Below the pieces are notes generated by a model that worked only from the letters and a program-made list of their open reading frames with translations, did no database searches and was not told where the DNA came from. Position numbers and translations under genes: made by a program. From Steroidobacter denitrificans (GTDB taxonomy: Bacteria; Pseudomonadota; Gammaproteobacteria; Steroidobacterales; Steroidobacteraceae), in contig NZ_CP011971.1 of NCBI RefSeq assembly GCF_001579945.1, positions 2,912,030-2,976,029 of the forward strand: DNA of 64,000 bases, given 5' to 3'. Within the stretch, counting starts at the first letter, position 1, and each line of letters starts with the position of its first letter. Positions 1 through 8,384 of this stretch are shown piece by piece.

Positions 1-115
1 TCAGGCGGTTCATGGGCGTGCTCCGAACTGAAGATGTAGGCGCTCAGTATCGATCATGTGTGAACTCGTAGCTCTGAAGTGATGCGGGCCACAAACCGAT
101 GCCTATCGGGCAGCG

Positions 116-643
116 CTACAGCGTCCTTCCGCCTGCCGATGGAGGCGCTACAAGCAGTCGGCGCGCATCTTTCAGCAGCAGCAGTAGTTGCTGTTCGCGG
201 GCCGGCGATGCCGCAAAACCGAAACGCAGATAGAAGCGCGAGGCATCCTCGTCAATCGGATGAGTTAACAGTGCCCGAACACCGGCCTGTTCGGCGATGA
301 CCAGAGTGCGGCGGATCGCATCCTGCAGGAGCCCAACGCCAATGCCACGACCCTGGTCCTGTCGGGCCACCGCCATCCGGGCCAGGATGACAACGGGGAT
401 GGGATAGGCGCCCATGCCCTTGCGGATACGATCCGGGGCTTCGAGCGTGTCGATCTGCCCCACCGTCAGACTGTAGTACCCCACGATACGGGGACCGTCA
501 CAGACCACGTAGGTCTTGGCGGAACCGCTGGCCTGCGCCTGTCGTGCATGGCGCGCCAGCCAGTCATCCAGGCTGGGTTTGCCGCAGTCGAAGCCATCCA
601 GTACGTGGCTGGCCTCCAGTGCCTGGGGCACCGTCAGCGGCAT
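116..643 (-). CDS. GNAT acetyltransferase toxin, TacT-like
   Basis: A 175-residue GCN5-related N-acetyltransferase. The start (LTVPQALEASHVLDGFDCGK, a 'F-x-C-G-xxxLDxWL' pattern) and the acetyl-CoA loop QDQGRGIGVGLL near residues 94-105 are those of TacT/AtaT-type toxins, which acetylate the amino group of charged aminoacyl-tRNAs and stop translation. It lies 4 bp after a DUF1778 antitoxin on the same strand, the normal order for this type II module. The C-terminal end FGFAASPAREQQLLLL recurs as a relic near 62.4 kb, so a second copy once existed. Family assignment is firm; the target tRNA cannot be read from sequence. Confidence 0.88.
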   Translation of the reverse strand: MPLTVPQALEASHVLDGFDCGKPSLDDWLARHARQAQASGSAKTYVVCDGPRIVGYYSLTVGQIDTLEAPDRIRKGMGAYPIPVVILARMAVARQDQGRGIGVGLLQDAIRRTLVIAEQAGVRALLTHPIDEDASRFYLRFGFAASPAREQQLLLLLKDARRLLVAPPSAGGRTL

Positions 644-647
644 TGGC

Positions 648-920
648 TTAAGCCCAGGGCGCCGTTCGGGAGAACAGGTCCTTCAGGCCAGGGTTGTCCT
701 GTGCCGGCCGATCCAGCAGGTCCAGCAAGGCCCGTGATTGGCTGCCAGACACCAGAAACAGGCGCTGATCGAGCAGCGTCTGTTCGGCGGCCTGGCAGGC
801 GCTATCCAGGATGAAATCGGTCATCGACTTGTGCGCTGCTTCGGCGGCGCGTCGCAGGACGGCTTCCTGCTGGGGTGTGGCGCGCAGACCGAGACGGGCG
901 GAGCGGGCGGTGGTTGCCAT
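648..920 (-). CDS. DUF1778 ribbon-helix-helix antitoxin, TacA-like
   Basis: A 90-residue protein with an N-terminal ribbon-helix-helix (ARSARLGLRATPQQEAVLRRAAE, then SMTDFILDSACQAAEQTL) and a C-terminal tail ending in FSRTAPWA that in this family wraps the GNAT toxin. It should bind the toxin and repress its own promoter. A strong ribosome site (aggaggttccc) precedes the ATG at 920. It is the upstream partner of the GNAT gene, 4 bp away. Confidence 0.88.
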   Translation of the reverse strand: MATTARSARLGLRATPQQEAVLRRAAEAAHKSMTDFILDSACQAAEQTLLDQRLFLVSGSQSRALLDLLDRPAQDNPGLKDLFSRTAPWA

Positions 921-1055
921 GATAGGGAACCTCCTGATCTGAATTGTACGCTACGTTATCACAATAGGCGCACAAATCGGAATCTGATTGCTACCCACGT
1001 CACCCCTGAGGTGAGATCTGCCTAGGTGCGCCGAAATGATTATTAGATGCTAAAT

Positions 1056-2072
1056 TTATAAATTATTAACAGAAATAAAAGACATCAAGTAATCAAGCAC
1101 CTCCAAACGGAGCTTCCCCGAGGGGCTCCGTTCGATCTGGCTGTGCTCCGCCAGTTCGGCGTCTCTCCCCAGCTGGCTGCCCAGTACGTCAGGAGTGGCT
1201 GGCTTCTGCGTCTGGCTCAAGGCGTCTACGCCTTTCCTGCGGATCGCTTCGAGGTTCATGGCGCGCTGCGGGATGATCCAAAGTCCCTGGTCCAGATGGA
1301 ACTGATCCGGCGTCGCCAGTCGCAGTTCGCCGGTGCGCACGCCGGTCAAAAGCAGGAACCGCAGTCCGAGCTGGGTCTGCAACCTGCCGCGATACTTGCG
1401 CAGCCGCTGCAACAGCTTCGGCAGGTCGGGCATACGCAGGAACGGATTGTGGTTCACTGGCGGCAGCGGCACCGCGACCACATCGAGATCGGATGCCGGG
1501 TTGTACTCCAGGTCCGGCACCACAACCAGCGCGTAGCGGAACATCTGGTCGAACCAGGTTCGCACCTTCTCGGCGACGGACAGCGCCTTGCGCCGCTCGA
1601 TCCTGGCGATCACTTCCAGCAGATCGGGGCGCTTGATGTCATAGATCGAGCGCTTGCCCAATGCCGGCAGCACGTCCTTCTCGAAGATGCGCGGGAGTAC
1701 CGATGCGGTGCACTGCCGGCCCTTCTTGAGGCTGAGTTCGCGATGGGTGAACCACTGCTTATACACCAACTCGAAAGTGTGCTCGCCAGCGAAACGGACT
1801 GCGGCGCGCTTCTGCTTGCGATGGGCACGTGGATTGATGCCCTTAGCCAACAGAGCTCGCGCTTCATCACGCAAGCCACGCGCTTCGCGCAGCGTGATCT
1901 CTGGGTACGTACCCAGCGACATACGCTTCTGTTTGTTCGACCAGTAATAACGGAAGTGCCAGGTTCTACCACCGCCCGCCGTTACAGCCAGTGAGAGGCC
2001 ATCCGTGTCAGCAAGGGTGTAGGCCCTGCCTGTTGCCCTAGCTCGTCGAACAGCGAAATCCGAGAGTGCCAT
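1056..2072 (-). pseudogene. IntB13-type tyrosine integrase, C-terminally truncated by a deletion fusion
   Basis: Residues 1 to about 285 are a DUF4102 arm-binding domain (ALSDFAVRRARATGRAY) plus the core-binding and early catalytic domain, up to LTGVRTGELR with the first catalytic Arg. They closely match the complete integrase at 60112-61959. After 'LWIIP' the match stops, and the remaining 50 or so codons read antisense through an AbiEi gene fragment. The HxLR box and the nucleophilic Tyr are therefore missing and the protein should not recombine DNA. The putative attachment site lies 240 bp upstream of the start. Confidence 0.85.
1080..1270 (+). pseudogene. AbiEi antitoxin N-terminal fragment fused to int
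   Basis: Read on the plus strand from 1080 (RHQVIKHLQ, then AVLRQFGVSPQLAAQY, then LLRLAQGVYAFPADRF), this matches residues 5 to about 65 of the AbiEi-family protein at 59283-60041. The start codon is absent and the frame runs at about 1270 into the antisense of integrase sequence. It is the other half of the deletion joint that truncates the left integrase. Confidence 0.8.
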
Positions 2073-2157
2073 GCTCTTGCTCCTGTGCAGGAATCAGGAG
2101 CCGATGCTCGTCTCGTTGACCTCGCCCCTCTATCATCAATCCGGAATCCATCGCACC

Positions 2158-2405
2158 CACAAATATGGACTTATTTATGGACTTAAACGTCCTGGCTGCA
2201 GGCGGATTCCGGTGGACGGCGCTGGAACGTCGAGTCGAGGAAAACCTCCCACATGACAATGACTTGCAGCGCTTCCTGGCCGTCCGCGGAATTCCGCGGA
2301 TTGATGAAGTGGAGCGGGTGATGGGAACAGCACCCGGTCGCTAACTCGTTTATTACGAACGTTTTTTCCGATCCAAGCGTCACGGAATGGACTCGATTGT
2401 GGACT
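2158..2405 (-). repeat. Integrase-upstream attachment region, left copy
   Basis: By eye this is roughly 75-80% alike to 62047-62293. It contains the putative att core at 2310-2327 and two pairs of TGGACT half-sites with exact 12-bp period, at 2166/2178 and 2388/2400, one pair on each side of the core. That layout resembles arm-type integrase sites around a core. No gene is seen between 2073 and 2575; the rest of the gap holds nothing I recognise. Confidence 0.6.
2310..2327 (-). other. Putative att core: tRNA-Gly 3'-end-like 18-mer, left
   Basis: On the minus strand it reads TTCCCATCACCCGCTCCA, which looks like the T-arm/acceptor end of a tRNA-Gly ending in CCA. The same 18-mer, inside a 25-bp identical block, occurs at 62198-62215 at the same place relative to the other integrase. 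ICEclc-type integrases (IntB13) use an 18-bp tRNA-Gly 3' end. No complete tRNA is present here, so this would be the junction without the 5' part. Confidence 0.6.
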
Positions 2406-2575
2406 CAAGTCTTCGGCCTGGTCAACGCAGGCCGTTGCGGGTGATCCAAAGCGAGCCAAGCACATCCATCAACAGCCAGAGCATCGGATTTCATACCGAA
2501 GTCTATCTGTCCACTGGCACATCACGCCACAGGCCGCTACGGACAGGTGAGCTGCGTCCTCAAAGGATTGACTCA

Positions 2576-3472
2576 TCATCGACAGGCGCGGTCCCGCCCG
2601 CCTTTCGCCCGCTCGATGAACCGCTTCATGGGCTCCGAGGGTTCGCCCCGGCGGCGCAGCAGGTAGGTAGAGAGCACCGGTGGGCTGCCGGCCAAGGGAC
2701 GAATGGAGATGTCCGGGCGCTGTAGCGTCTGCACCTGCGAGGCGATGGCGAAGCCGATGCCGTAGCCGGCACCGACCAGGGTCAGCATCACGCCCAGGCT
2801 GGTCACTTCATCGACCAGCTTGAGCGGCGTGCCTGCGTCCTGCAGCAGCGCTTGAATCTGATGGCGGCAGCCCGATCCCGATTCGGGATGGCACAGAACC
2901 AGCGGGAACTTCAGGGCTTCGGCCAGCGGCACCTGCACGTGTGCCAGCAAGGGGTGGCGTGCGGGCACGATCACCGACAGCGGATCGGTCCACACCGGCT
3001 CGGCGACGAGGCCATCATGTACCGCGTTTGACAACGCAAAGCCGATGTCCAGCAGATCGTCGTGCAGCGTCTTGAGCTGCTGCGCGAACGGCAGCTCGAA
3101 GACGCGAATCTCCATCTCGGGCTCCTCCTCGCGGCTGCGTGCCAGCAAGGTGGCGATGCGGGGCTGCGCCAGGCCGTCGCAGATCGCGATGCGCAGATGG
3201 CCCTGGTAGCCCTGTGCCGCCGCCTTGGCACTCTTGACTGCCTGCTCCACGGTGGCCATCACGCGTCGGCATTCGCCTAGGAACACCTGGCCGGCCCAGG
3301 TCAGCCGCGTCAGGCGGGTGCTGCGGTCGAACAACTGCACGCCAAGCTGGCTTTCCAGGTCGCGCATTGCTCGCGATACGGGAGATTGCTCGATCCCGAG
3401 ACGCTCGGCCGCGCGGGCGAGATGCAGCTCTTCCGCGACTGCAACGAAATAGCGTAGCAATCTAGGCTCCAA
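2576..3472 (-). CDS. LysR-family transcriptional regulator
   Basis: A 298-residue LysR protein: winged HTH at residues 1-60 (LEPRLLRYFVAVAEELHLARAAERLG, then QSPVSRAMRDLESQLGVQLFDR), then a periplasmic-binding-protein-like effector domain. I chose the TTG at 3472 because GGAGG sits 5 bp before it and the HTH begins right there; an in-frame ATG at 3541 would add 23 non-homologous residues. Its effector and target are unknown. It lies downstream of a modB fragment rather than divergent from a gene it might control. Confidence 0.85.
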   Translation of the reverse strand: MEPRLLRYFVAVAEELHLARAAERLGIEQSPVSRAMRDLESQLGVQLFDRSTRLTRLTWAGQVFLGECRRVMATVEQAVKSAKAAAQGYQGHLRIAICDGLAQPRIATLLARSREEEPEMEIRVFELPFAQQLKTLHDDLLDIGFALSNAVHDGLVAEPVWTDPLSVIVPARHPLLAHVQVPLAEALKFPLVLCHPESGSGCRHQIQALLQDAGTPLKLVDEVTSLGVMLTLVGAGYGIGFAIASQVQTLQRPDISIRPLAGSPPVLSTYLLRRRGEPSEPMKRFIERAKGGRDRACR

Positions 3473-3614
3473 GGCAGCCTCCCATCGGCCCTTTCCACCA
3501 GGTCTTGGTACGAGCCAGCCACCAAGCGATGGGGATGTCAATCAGGATCAGGGTGACGACGCCTGCTAAACGTGCGGTCAACCGGAGGACTTGCAGATCA
3601 CTATCCGTCAGCAC
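3462..3614 (-). pseudogene. modB: Molybdate ABC permease ModB, N-terminal fragment
   Basis: A 50-codon frame starting at GTG 3614 (gaggg 9 bp upstream) contains LTARLAGVVTLILIDIPIAW followed by WLARTKTWWKGPMG. These match the first transmembrane helix and the WLARTR-x-x-KGP loop at the start of ModB permeases, which are about 225 residues long. The frame stops at 3462 inside the LysR start, so only about one fifth of the gene remains. No modA or modC is seen nearby. Confidence 0.55.
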
Positions 3615-3736
3615 GCAAACACCCTCGTGTCAATGCGCATGCTTCGTGTCCGAGCACCCGAGTGTGTAAAGGATGCTCTTCGGTGAACTGCCCAAGCGAA
3701 TGGTCCAGACTTTCATGCCGCAGGCCCCTCGACTAC

Positions 3737-4483
3737 TCAATACATATGCTGGCCGCCGTTCATCGCCACGTTGCTGCCGGTCATAAAGGCGGCGGCTTCG
3801 CTGGCGATGAAGGCGACAAGTGCCGCAATCTCGTCCGGCTGGCCCAGACGGCCAACCGGAATCGCATCGATGATCTTCTGGCGCATGTCCTCCCGCACCG
3901 CCATCACCATCTCGGTGGCCAGATAACCCGGCGACACGGTGTTGACCGTCACACCCTTGCGCGCGACCTCCTGCGCCAGCGCCTTCGTGAACCCGTGCAC
4001 GCCGGCTTTGGCCGCCGAATAATTGGTCTGCCCGAACTGGCCCTTGCTGCCGTTGATCGACGAGATGTTGACGATGCGACCCCAGCCGCGCTCGACCATC
4101 GGATCAATGAACGGCTTGGTGACGTTGAACATGGAGTCCAGGTTGGTGTGCAGTACGGCATCCCAACCGGCCTTGTCGAGCTTGCGCAGCGTTGCATCGC
4201 GGGTGATGCCGGCGTTGTTCACCAGGATGTCGATCCGATGACCGTCGGCGTGGATGCGCCGCGCCAGTTCCTGCGTTGATTCGTAGTCGGATACATCCAC
4301 CCAGTAGGCAGCAAATGTGTAGCCCTGTGTCGCTTGCGCTTGCTGCCACTGGCCAATCGTGGTGTTGCCGGGGGTATGCGTGACGATCACGCGGTGGCCG
4401 GCATCGTGCAGGGCACGGGCGATCGCAGCGCCCAACCCCCGGTTGCCTCCCGTCACCAGCGCCGTCCGTTGCGTCGTATTCAT
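3737..4483 (-). CDS. phaB: Acetoacetyl-CoA reductase PhaB
   Basis: A 248-residue short-chain dehydrogenase: the Rossmann glycine motif TGGNRGLG is at residues 11-18, NNAG at 89-92, and the catalytic Ser near 141 with Tyr155 and Lys159 (SSINGSKGQFGQTNYSAAKAG). The SKGQFGQTNY segment is characteristic of PhaB, which reduces acetoacetyl-CoA to (R)-3-hydroxybutyryl-CoA with NADPH for PHB synthesis. The ATG at 4483 has GAGGGG upstream; a longer frame to 4654 lacks support. It is the last gene of the phaC-phasin-phaB unit. A phaA thiolase is not in the window. Confidence 0.9.
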   Translation of the reverse strand: MNTTQRTALVTGGNRGLGAAIARALHDAGHRVIVTHTPGNTTIGQWQQAQATQGYTFAAYWVDVSDYESTQELARRIHADGHRIDILVNNAGITRDATLRKLDKAGWDAVLHTNLDSMFNVTKPFIDPMVERGWGRIVNISSINGSKGQFGQTNYSAAKAGVHGFTKALAQEVARKGVTVNTVSPGYLATEMVMAVREDMRQKIIDAIPVGRLGQPDEIAALVAFIASEAAAFMTGSNVAMNGGQHMY

Positions 4484-4493
4484 TGCCGTCCCC

Positions 4494-4937
4494 TCATTTC
4501 TTGGTCTTGCCCTGGGGTACGGCGCTTGGGGCGGTCCAGGGCTGCGTCCAGCGCTGGCAAAGCTGCGTGAAAGAGGCTGCGTCGCCACTCGCGCCGAATG
4601 CCTCGGAGACAGACTCCTGCCAAGTCGTGAGCGCCTGGCGCAGTCCATTGGCAAAGGCCGTCTGGCTCTTGGCTGCTACTTGCCCGACCGCTTGGGCATC
4701 GCCCATGCGGCCTTGGCACAGACGCCAGAACACCTCGGACGGCAGGGTCGCGAGCGCTTGCCAGTCGGCCGCCTGTTGGAGGCCCTGGATGCGCGAGGTG
4801 GTCTCCAGCACGCCGCCAGCGCTGAGCTGTTGCATGACTTCGAGCCAGTGATGGCTGCTCTCCTGCAGCAAGCGCGTGATCTGCAGTTGCAGCTCGGCAT
4901 TGGCTTTGTAGAGATGGATTGGCAGTTCGTTGCTCAT
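4494..4937 (-). CDS. Phasin-like PHA granule protein
   Basis: A 147-residue, Gln/Ala-rich, mainly helical protein (ANAELQLQITRLLQESSHHW, then LETTSRIQGLQQAADWQALA) typical of small phasins that coat polyhydroxyalkanoate granules. There is no signal peptide or transmembrane segment. It lies between phaC and phaB on the same strand, 10 bp before phaB, which supports the role. Phasins diverge strongly, so the name rests on shape and context more than on motifs. Confidence 0.75.
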   Translation of the reverse strand: MSNELPIHLYKANAELQLQITRLLQESSHHWLEVMQQLSAGGVLETTSRIQGLQQAADWQALATLPSEVFWRLCQGRMGDAQAVGQVAAKSQTAFANGLRQALTTWQESVSEAFGASGDAASFTQLCQRWTQPWTAPSAVPQGKTKK

Positions 4938-5045
4938 TGCAGTGCCCTTCGGTCATGGTGGGCCCCCTTCGGGGCGGGTGTAGGCCATCCCTAGCGATGT
5001 CCCTGTTGAAATAGTCTTGTCTTGTCTCGGCTTCGGCGCGTCGTA

Positions 5046-6800
5046 TCAGCGCATTGCCACATAGGTTCCCGGTGCATCACCAAGCGGGACCTGCGTGCCG
5101 CCCATGGCGGGCGGCGATACCCGCTCGGTCGAATGTCGTGCCAGCCACTGCTGCCAGGCTGGCCACCAGGAGCCCTCATTCAGAGGGGTTTCGGTACGCC
5201 ACGTTTGCGGATCGACGTAGCGAGCGCCGACGCTGCGGGTCGCAATCTGGTAGCTGCGCCGGGGGTGCCCCGGCTCGCTGACCACGCCGGCGTTGTGCCC
5301 GCCGCTGGTCAGTACGAAGGTCAGCTCCGCATCACTGAGCAGATGCATCTTGTACACGGATGGCCAGGGGGCAACGTGGTCGCGCACCGTGCCGACGATG
5401 AGCATCGGCACTTCGATGTCGGCGATCGCCACCGGCCGTCCGCCGACCCGGTAGCGTCCCTCGGCCAGATCGTTGTTCAGATACAAACGCCGCAGGTACT
5501 CGCTGTGCATGCGATACGGCATGCGCGTCACGTCGGCATTCCATGCCATCAGGTCATTGAACTCCTGCCGTTCGCCCAGCAGGTACTCGCGCACGCGGCG
5601 CGACCAGATCAGGTCGCGCGAGTTGAGCATCTGGAAAGAGGCGGCCATCTGCTTGCCGTCGAGATAGCCCTTGTCCCACATCCCGGCTTCCAGCCAGGCG
5701 AGTTGACTGTCGTCGATGAAAAGCGCGATTTCGCCCGACTCGCGGAAGTCGGTCTCCGACGCCAGCAGCGTCAAACTGCGCAGCCGTTCGTCGCCATCGC
5801 GCGCCATCGCGGCTGCGGCGATCGTCAGCAAGGTGCCGCCCAGGCAATAGCCAACCGCCTGCACCTTGCGCTCGGGCACGATGGCCGTGACCGCGTCCAG
5901 TGCATCCATGACCCCCAGCCACCGGTAATCCTCGAGGCCGAGGTCGCGATCGGCCGCGGTCGGGTTCTTCCAGGAAAGGATGAACACCGTATGCCCCTGG
6001 TCGACCAGGTACTTCACCATCGAGTTGTGCGGTGACAGGTCGAGGATGTAGTACTTCATGATCCAGGAAGGCACGATCAACACCGGCTCGGCATACACAT
6101 CGGGCGTCGTCGGCGTGTACTGGATCAGTTCGATGAGGTGGTTTCGGAACACCACCTTTCCTGGCGTGACCGCCACGTCCTGGCCGACCTTGAAGCCTTC
6201 GACCCCGGCCGGTTCATCGTCAAGCGCAAGACGCTGTGCATCGTCGAGGAAGTTCATCGCGCCGCGCCACAGGTTGACGCCGCCGCTGGTTTTGATGGCT
6301 TCCAGCACTTCCGGGTTGGTCCAGACGAAATTCGATGGCGACCACATGTCCAACCACTGCCGCCCGGCGAAAGTGACCATGTTCTCGTGATGGCGCGACA
6401 CGCCGCGCACGCCGGTCGTGGCGTTGTGCCACCACTGCTGCTGCAGCAAGAAGCCCTGGTGGATCACGTTGAACGGCCATTGCTGCCAGGCCGGCGCCTC
6501 GAAGCGCCGATCCTGTTCCAACGGCTCAATGCACGTGGGGCAGCCGTGGGCACTTGCAGCGTGCGCGACGTAACGCGCCAAGCGTCGCTGCTTGTGCAAC
6601 CCCTTGTCGATCAGGCTGCGCTGCTTGCCCGGTGAAAGGCTCAGGTGCAGCGCCCAGTCGTACCAAGCCAGCAAACCCGCCGCCGGCGACAACCCGCCAG
6701 TGCCGCGTGCCCGGCACGCGTTCGCAAGCGTATCCAGGACATCGGGGTGACAGACGGACGGTGCCGGCGCGGGCTTGTCAGGTATGGCAAGGGTGTTCAT
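5046..6800 (-). CDS. phaC: Class I polyhydroxyalkanoate synthase PhaC
   Basis: A 584-residue PHA synthase, the usual class I length. The lipase-like box G-x-C-x-G is GYCLGG with nucleophile Cys319; Asp474 (GTVRDHVAPW) and His502 (SGGHNAG) complete the triad. It polymerises 3-hydroxyacyl-CoA at the granule surface. It is first in a unit with phasin and phaB; the divergent tetR lies 335 bp upstream. An operator-like palindrome 20 bp before the start is shared with the tetR promoter, so TetR repression is likely. Confidence 0.94.
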   Translation of the reverse strand: MNTLAIPDKPAPAPSVCHPDVLDTLANACRARGTGGLSPAAGLLAWYDWALHLSLSPGKQRSLIDKGLHKQRRLARYVAHAASAHGCPTCIEPLEQDRRFEAPAWQQWPFNVIHQGFLLQQQWWHNATTGVRGVSRHHENMVTFAGRQWLDMWSPSNFVWTNPEVLEAIKTSGGVNLWRGAMNFLDDAQRLALDDEPAGVEGFKVGQDVAVTPGKVVFRNHLIELIQYTPTTPDVYAEPVLIVPSWIMKYYILDLSPHNSMVKYLVDQGHTVFILSWKNPTAADRDLGLEDYRWLGVMDALDAVTAIVPERKVQAVGYCLGGTLLTIAAAAMARDGDERLRSLTLLASETDFRESGEIALFIDDSQLAWLEAGMWDKGYLDGKQMAASFQMLNSRDLIWSRRVREYLLGERQEFNDLMAWNADVTRMPYRMHSEYLRRLYLNNDLAEGRYRVGGRPVAIADIEVPMLIVGTVRDHVAPWPSVYKMHLLSDAELTFVLTSGGHNAGVVSEPGHPRRSYQIATRSVGARYVDPQTWRTETPLNEGSWWPAWQQWLARHSTERVSPPAMGGTQVPLGDAPGTYVAMR

Positions 6801-6819
6801 CTCTGATCTTCCGATGTTG

Positions 6820-6830
6820 TAAGTAACTTA
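6820..6830 (-). promoter_or_regulatory. Probable TetR operator upstream of phaC
   Basis: TAAGTAACTTA is a perfect 5+1+5 palindrome. On the minus strand it follows TTAGGATAGTAAT; the same block, with one mismatch in the palindrome, precedes the tetR gene at 7094-7117. This block is the only clear similarity between the two divergent promoter regions, which suggests one regulator acts on both. Confidence 0.65.
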
Positions 6831-7106
6831 TTACTATCCTAATGCCTAAGGGAAAAGATGCAAAGCCTTGAAGAACGCCCGGGGGATTTCCGCCTTCGCT
6901 CGAACGAAATCGCTTCTCTTGCTCTGACTGAGGTGGCCGACTTGCCGACCGATTACTCATGATCCGCCTGAGGGGCGTGTTCGCTTCCTGGGTCTCGTCA
7001 GCTCACTTGGCCACGATCCATGGATGGGGCAGGAACCATCCTTTCCCGTGCGATGAACCGTATTCCCGATCTTGCGACGCGGATGTTTTGCATGTTAGGA
7101 TAGTAA

Positions 7107-7117
7107 TAGGTCACTTA
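7107..7117 (+). promoter_or_regulatory. Probable TetR operator upstream of tetR
   Basis: TAGGTCACTTA, an imperfect palindrome preceded by TTAGGATAGTAA (from 7094), parallels the phaC site. It lies 18 bp before the GTG start, where a bound repressor would block transcription of its own gene and the export operon behind it. Confidence 0.6.
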
Positions 7118-7135
7118 CTTTATGGAGTCTGATCG

Positions 7136-7744
7136 GTGAGCGAACGTCCTCAACATCTGTCCGCTGAAGAGCGGCGTGCTGCCACAGTGCAAGCGGTGGT
7201 GGACTTGGCCGCGGAGCAAAACCCGGCCGAAATCACGACCACGGCCATCGCCGATCGAATGGGTTTGACGCAGGGCGCGCTGTTTCGCCACTTCCCCACC
7301 AAGGACGCGATCCTGGAGGCAACGATGACCTGGGTCGGTGAGCGTCTACTGGTGCGCGTGGACAAGGCGGCCGAGGGCGCCGCGTCTCCTGCCGCAGCAC
7401 TCGAAGCCATGTTCATGACGCACATCGACTTCGTGGCCAAGCATCCCGGCGTGCCGCGCATGCTGTTCGGAGAACTGCAACGCTCTGGCGAGACGCTCGC
7501 CAAGCGGATGGTGCAGACCTTGCTCCGTCAATACGAACAGCGCCTGCGCCGCCTGATGGAGGCAGGCAAGGCGCAAGGCGACCTGGATGCGGATCTGGAC
7601 GTGGATGCCGCCGCCGTGTTGTTCATCGGCACGATCCAGGGACTGGTCATGCAGTCGCTGTTGGCCGGCAAGGTCAGTCGCATTCGTCGCGACGCGCCAG
7701 CCGTGTTTGCCATCTATCTCCGTGGCATCACGCACACCCGATGA
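7136..7744 (+). CDS. TetR-family repressor
   Basis: A 202-residue regulator starting at GTG. The HTH spans residues 12-60 (TVQAVVDLAAEQNPAEITTT, then AIADRMGLTQGALFRHFPTKDAILEA), with a helical ligand-binding domain after it, resembling the AcrR/CecR-like regulators that sit before HlyD/ABC exporters. It is the first gene of a long plus-strand run. It probably binds the TAAGTnACTTA sites at its own promoter and at phaC. The ligand is unknown. Confidence 0.88.
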   Translation: MSERPQHLSAEERRAATVQAVVDLAAEQNPAEITTTAIADRMGLTQGALFRHFPTKDAILEATMTWVGERLLVRVDKAAEGAASPAAALEAMFMTHIDFVAKHPGVPRMLFGELQRSGETLAKRMVQTLLRQYEQRLRRLMEAGKAQGDLDADLDVDAAAVLFIGTIQGLVMQSLLAGKVSRIRRDAPAVFAIYLRGITHTR

Positions 7745-7931
7745 AACGCCTTCCATCCTGCCGCCACGCAGTTCCTCGGTCAGCCGAGAGGCACACCACG
7801 GTCATGCGATCGCGTTGCGCCTCCAGCGCAAATCCGCGTCATTCAACACTCAGCCCGACCGCCCGGCGGAATGCACACGCACGCCGCGACGACGACGAAG
7901 GCCTGGGAGTTTCCCCGATCAAGTAAAGGCC

Positions 7932-8357
7932 ATGAAGATGACCACTCATCCACAACGCAGCATCTGGCACTGGCTGATCTCCCTGCTTGCGATCGGCTTC
8001 GGTCTGCTCACTCTTCGGGAGGGCGGCGCCGTTCTGTTTGTCGACGGCGCGGCGCGCCAAGCCGCCGGCCACTATGTGCCCTTCGTGCTCTGGTTCAATT
8101 TTCTGGCTGGGTTCGCCTACATCGTCGCCGGCGTCGGCTTGTGGATGCGCCGGCGCTGGGCCGCGTGGTTAGCGATTGTCATCACGGTGGCGACCGCACT
8201 CGTGTTCCTCGCTTTCGGAGTGCATGTGGCTCTGGGTGGCGCCTGGGAGCGACGCACGGTGGTCGCCATGACGCTGCGCACGTTGGTGTGGGCTGGCATA
8301 GCGGCCATCGCCTGGCGCCGGTCAGCGGCGAATGCGCCGGTCGCACGCGAGCACTGA
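7932..8357 (+). CDS. Small four-helix membrane protein
   Basis: A 141-residue protein with four predicted transmembrane segments (about residues 10-30, 48-68, 73-95 and 110-128), separated by basic loops such as MRRRWAAW. I know no named family. The start at 7932 follows agtaaagg; an ATG two codons later is possible. It lies between tetR and the HlyD adaptor in the same direction and is probably co-transcribed with the exporter. Confidence 0.7.
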   Translation: MKMTTHPQRSIWHWLISLLAIGFGLLTLREGGAVLFVDGAARQAAGHYVPFVLWFNFLAGFAYIVAGVGLWMRRRWAAWLAIVITVATALVFLAFGVHVALGGAWERRTVVAMTLRTLVWAGIAAIAWRRSAANAPVAREH

Positions 8358-8384
8358 GCACCTTTATCCAGCGGAAACCCATCG

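Noticed and set aside
2310-2327. A complete tRNA-Gly gene at the att sites
   Set aside because: Only the 3' 18-25 bases are present at both places; no anticodon or D arm could be found in the adjacent sequence.
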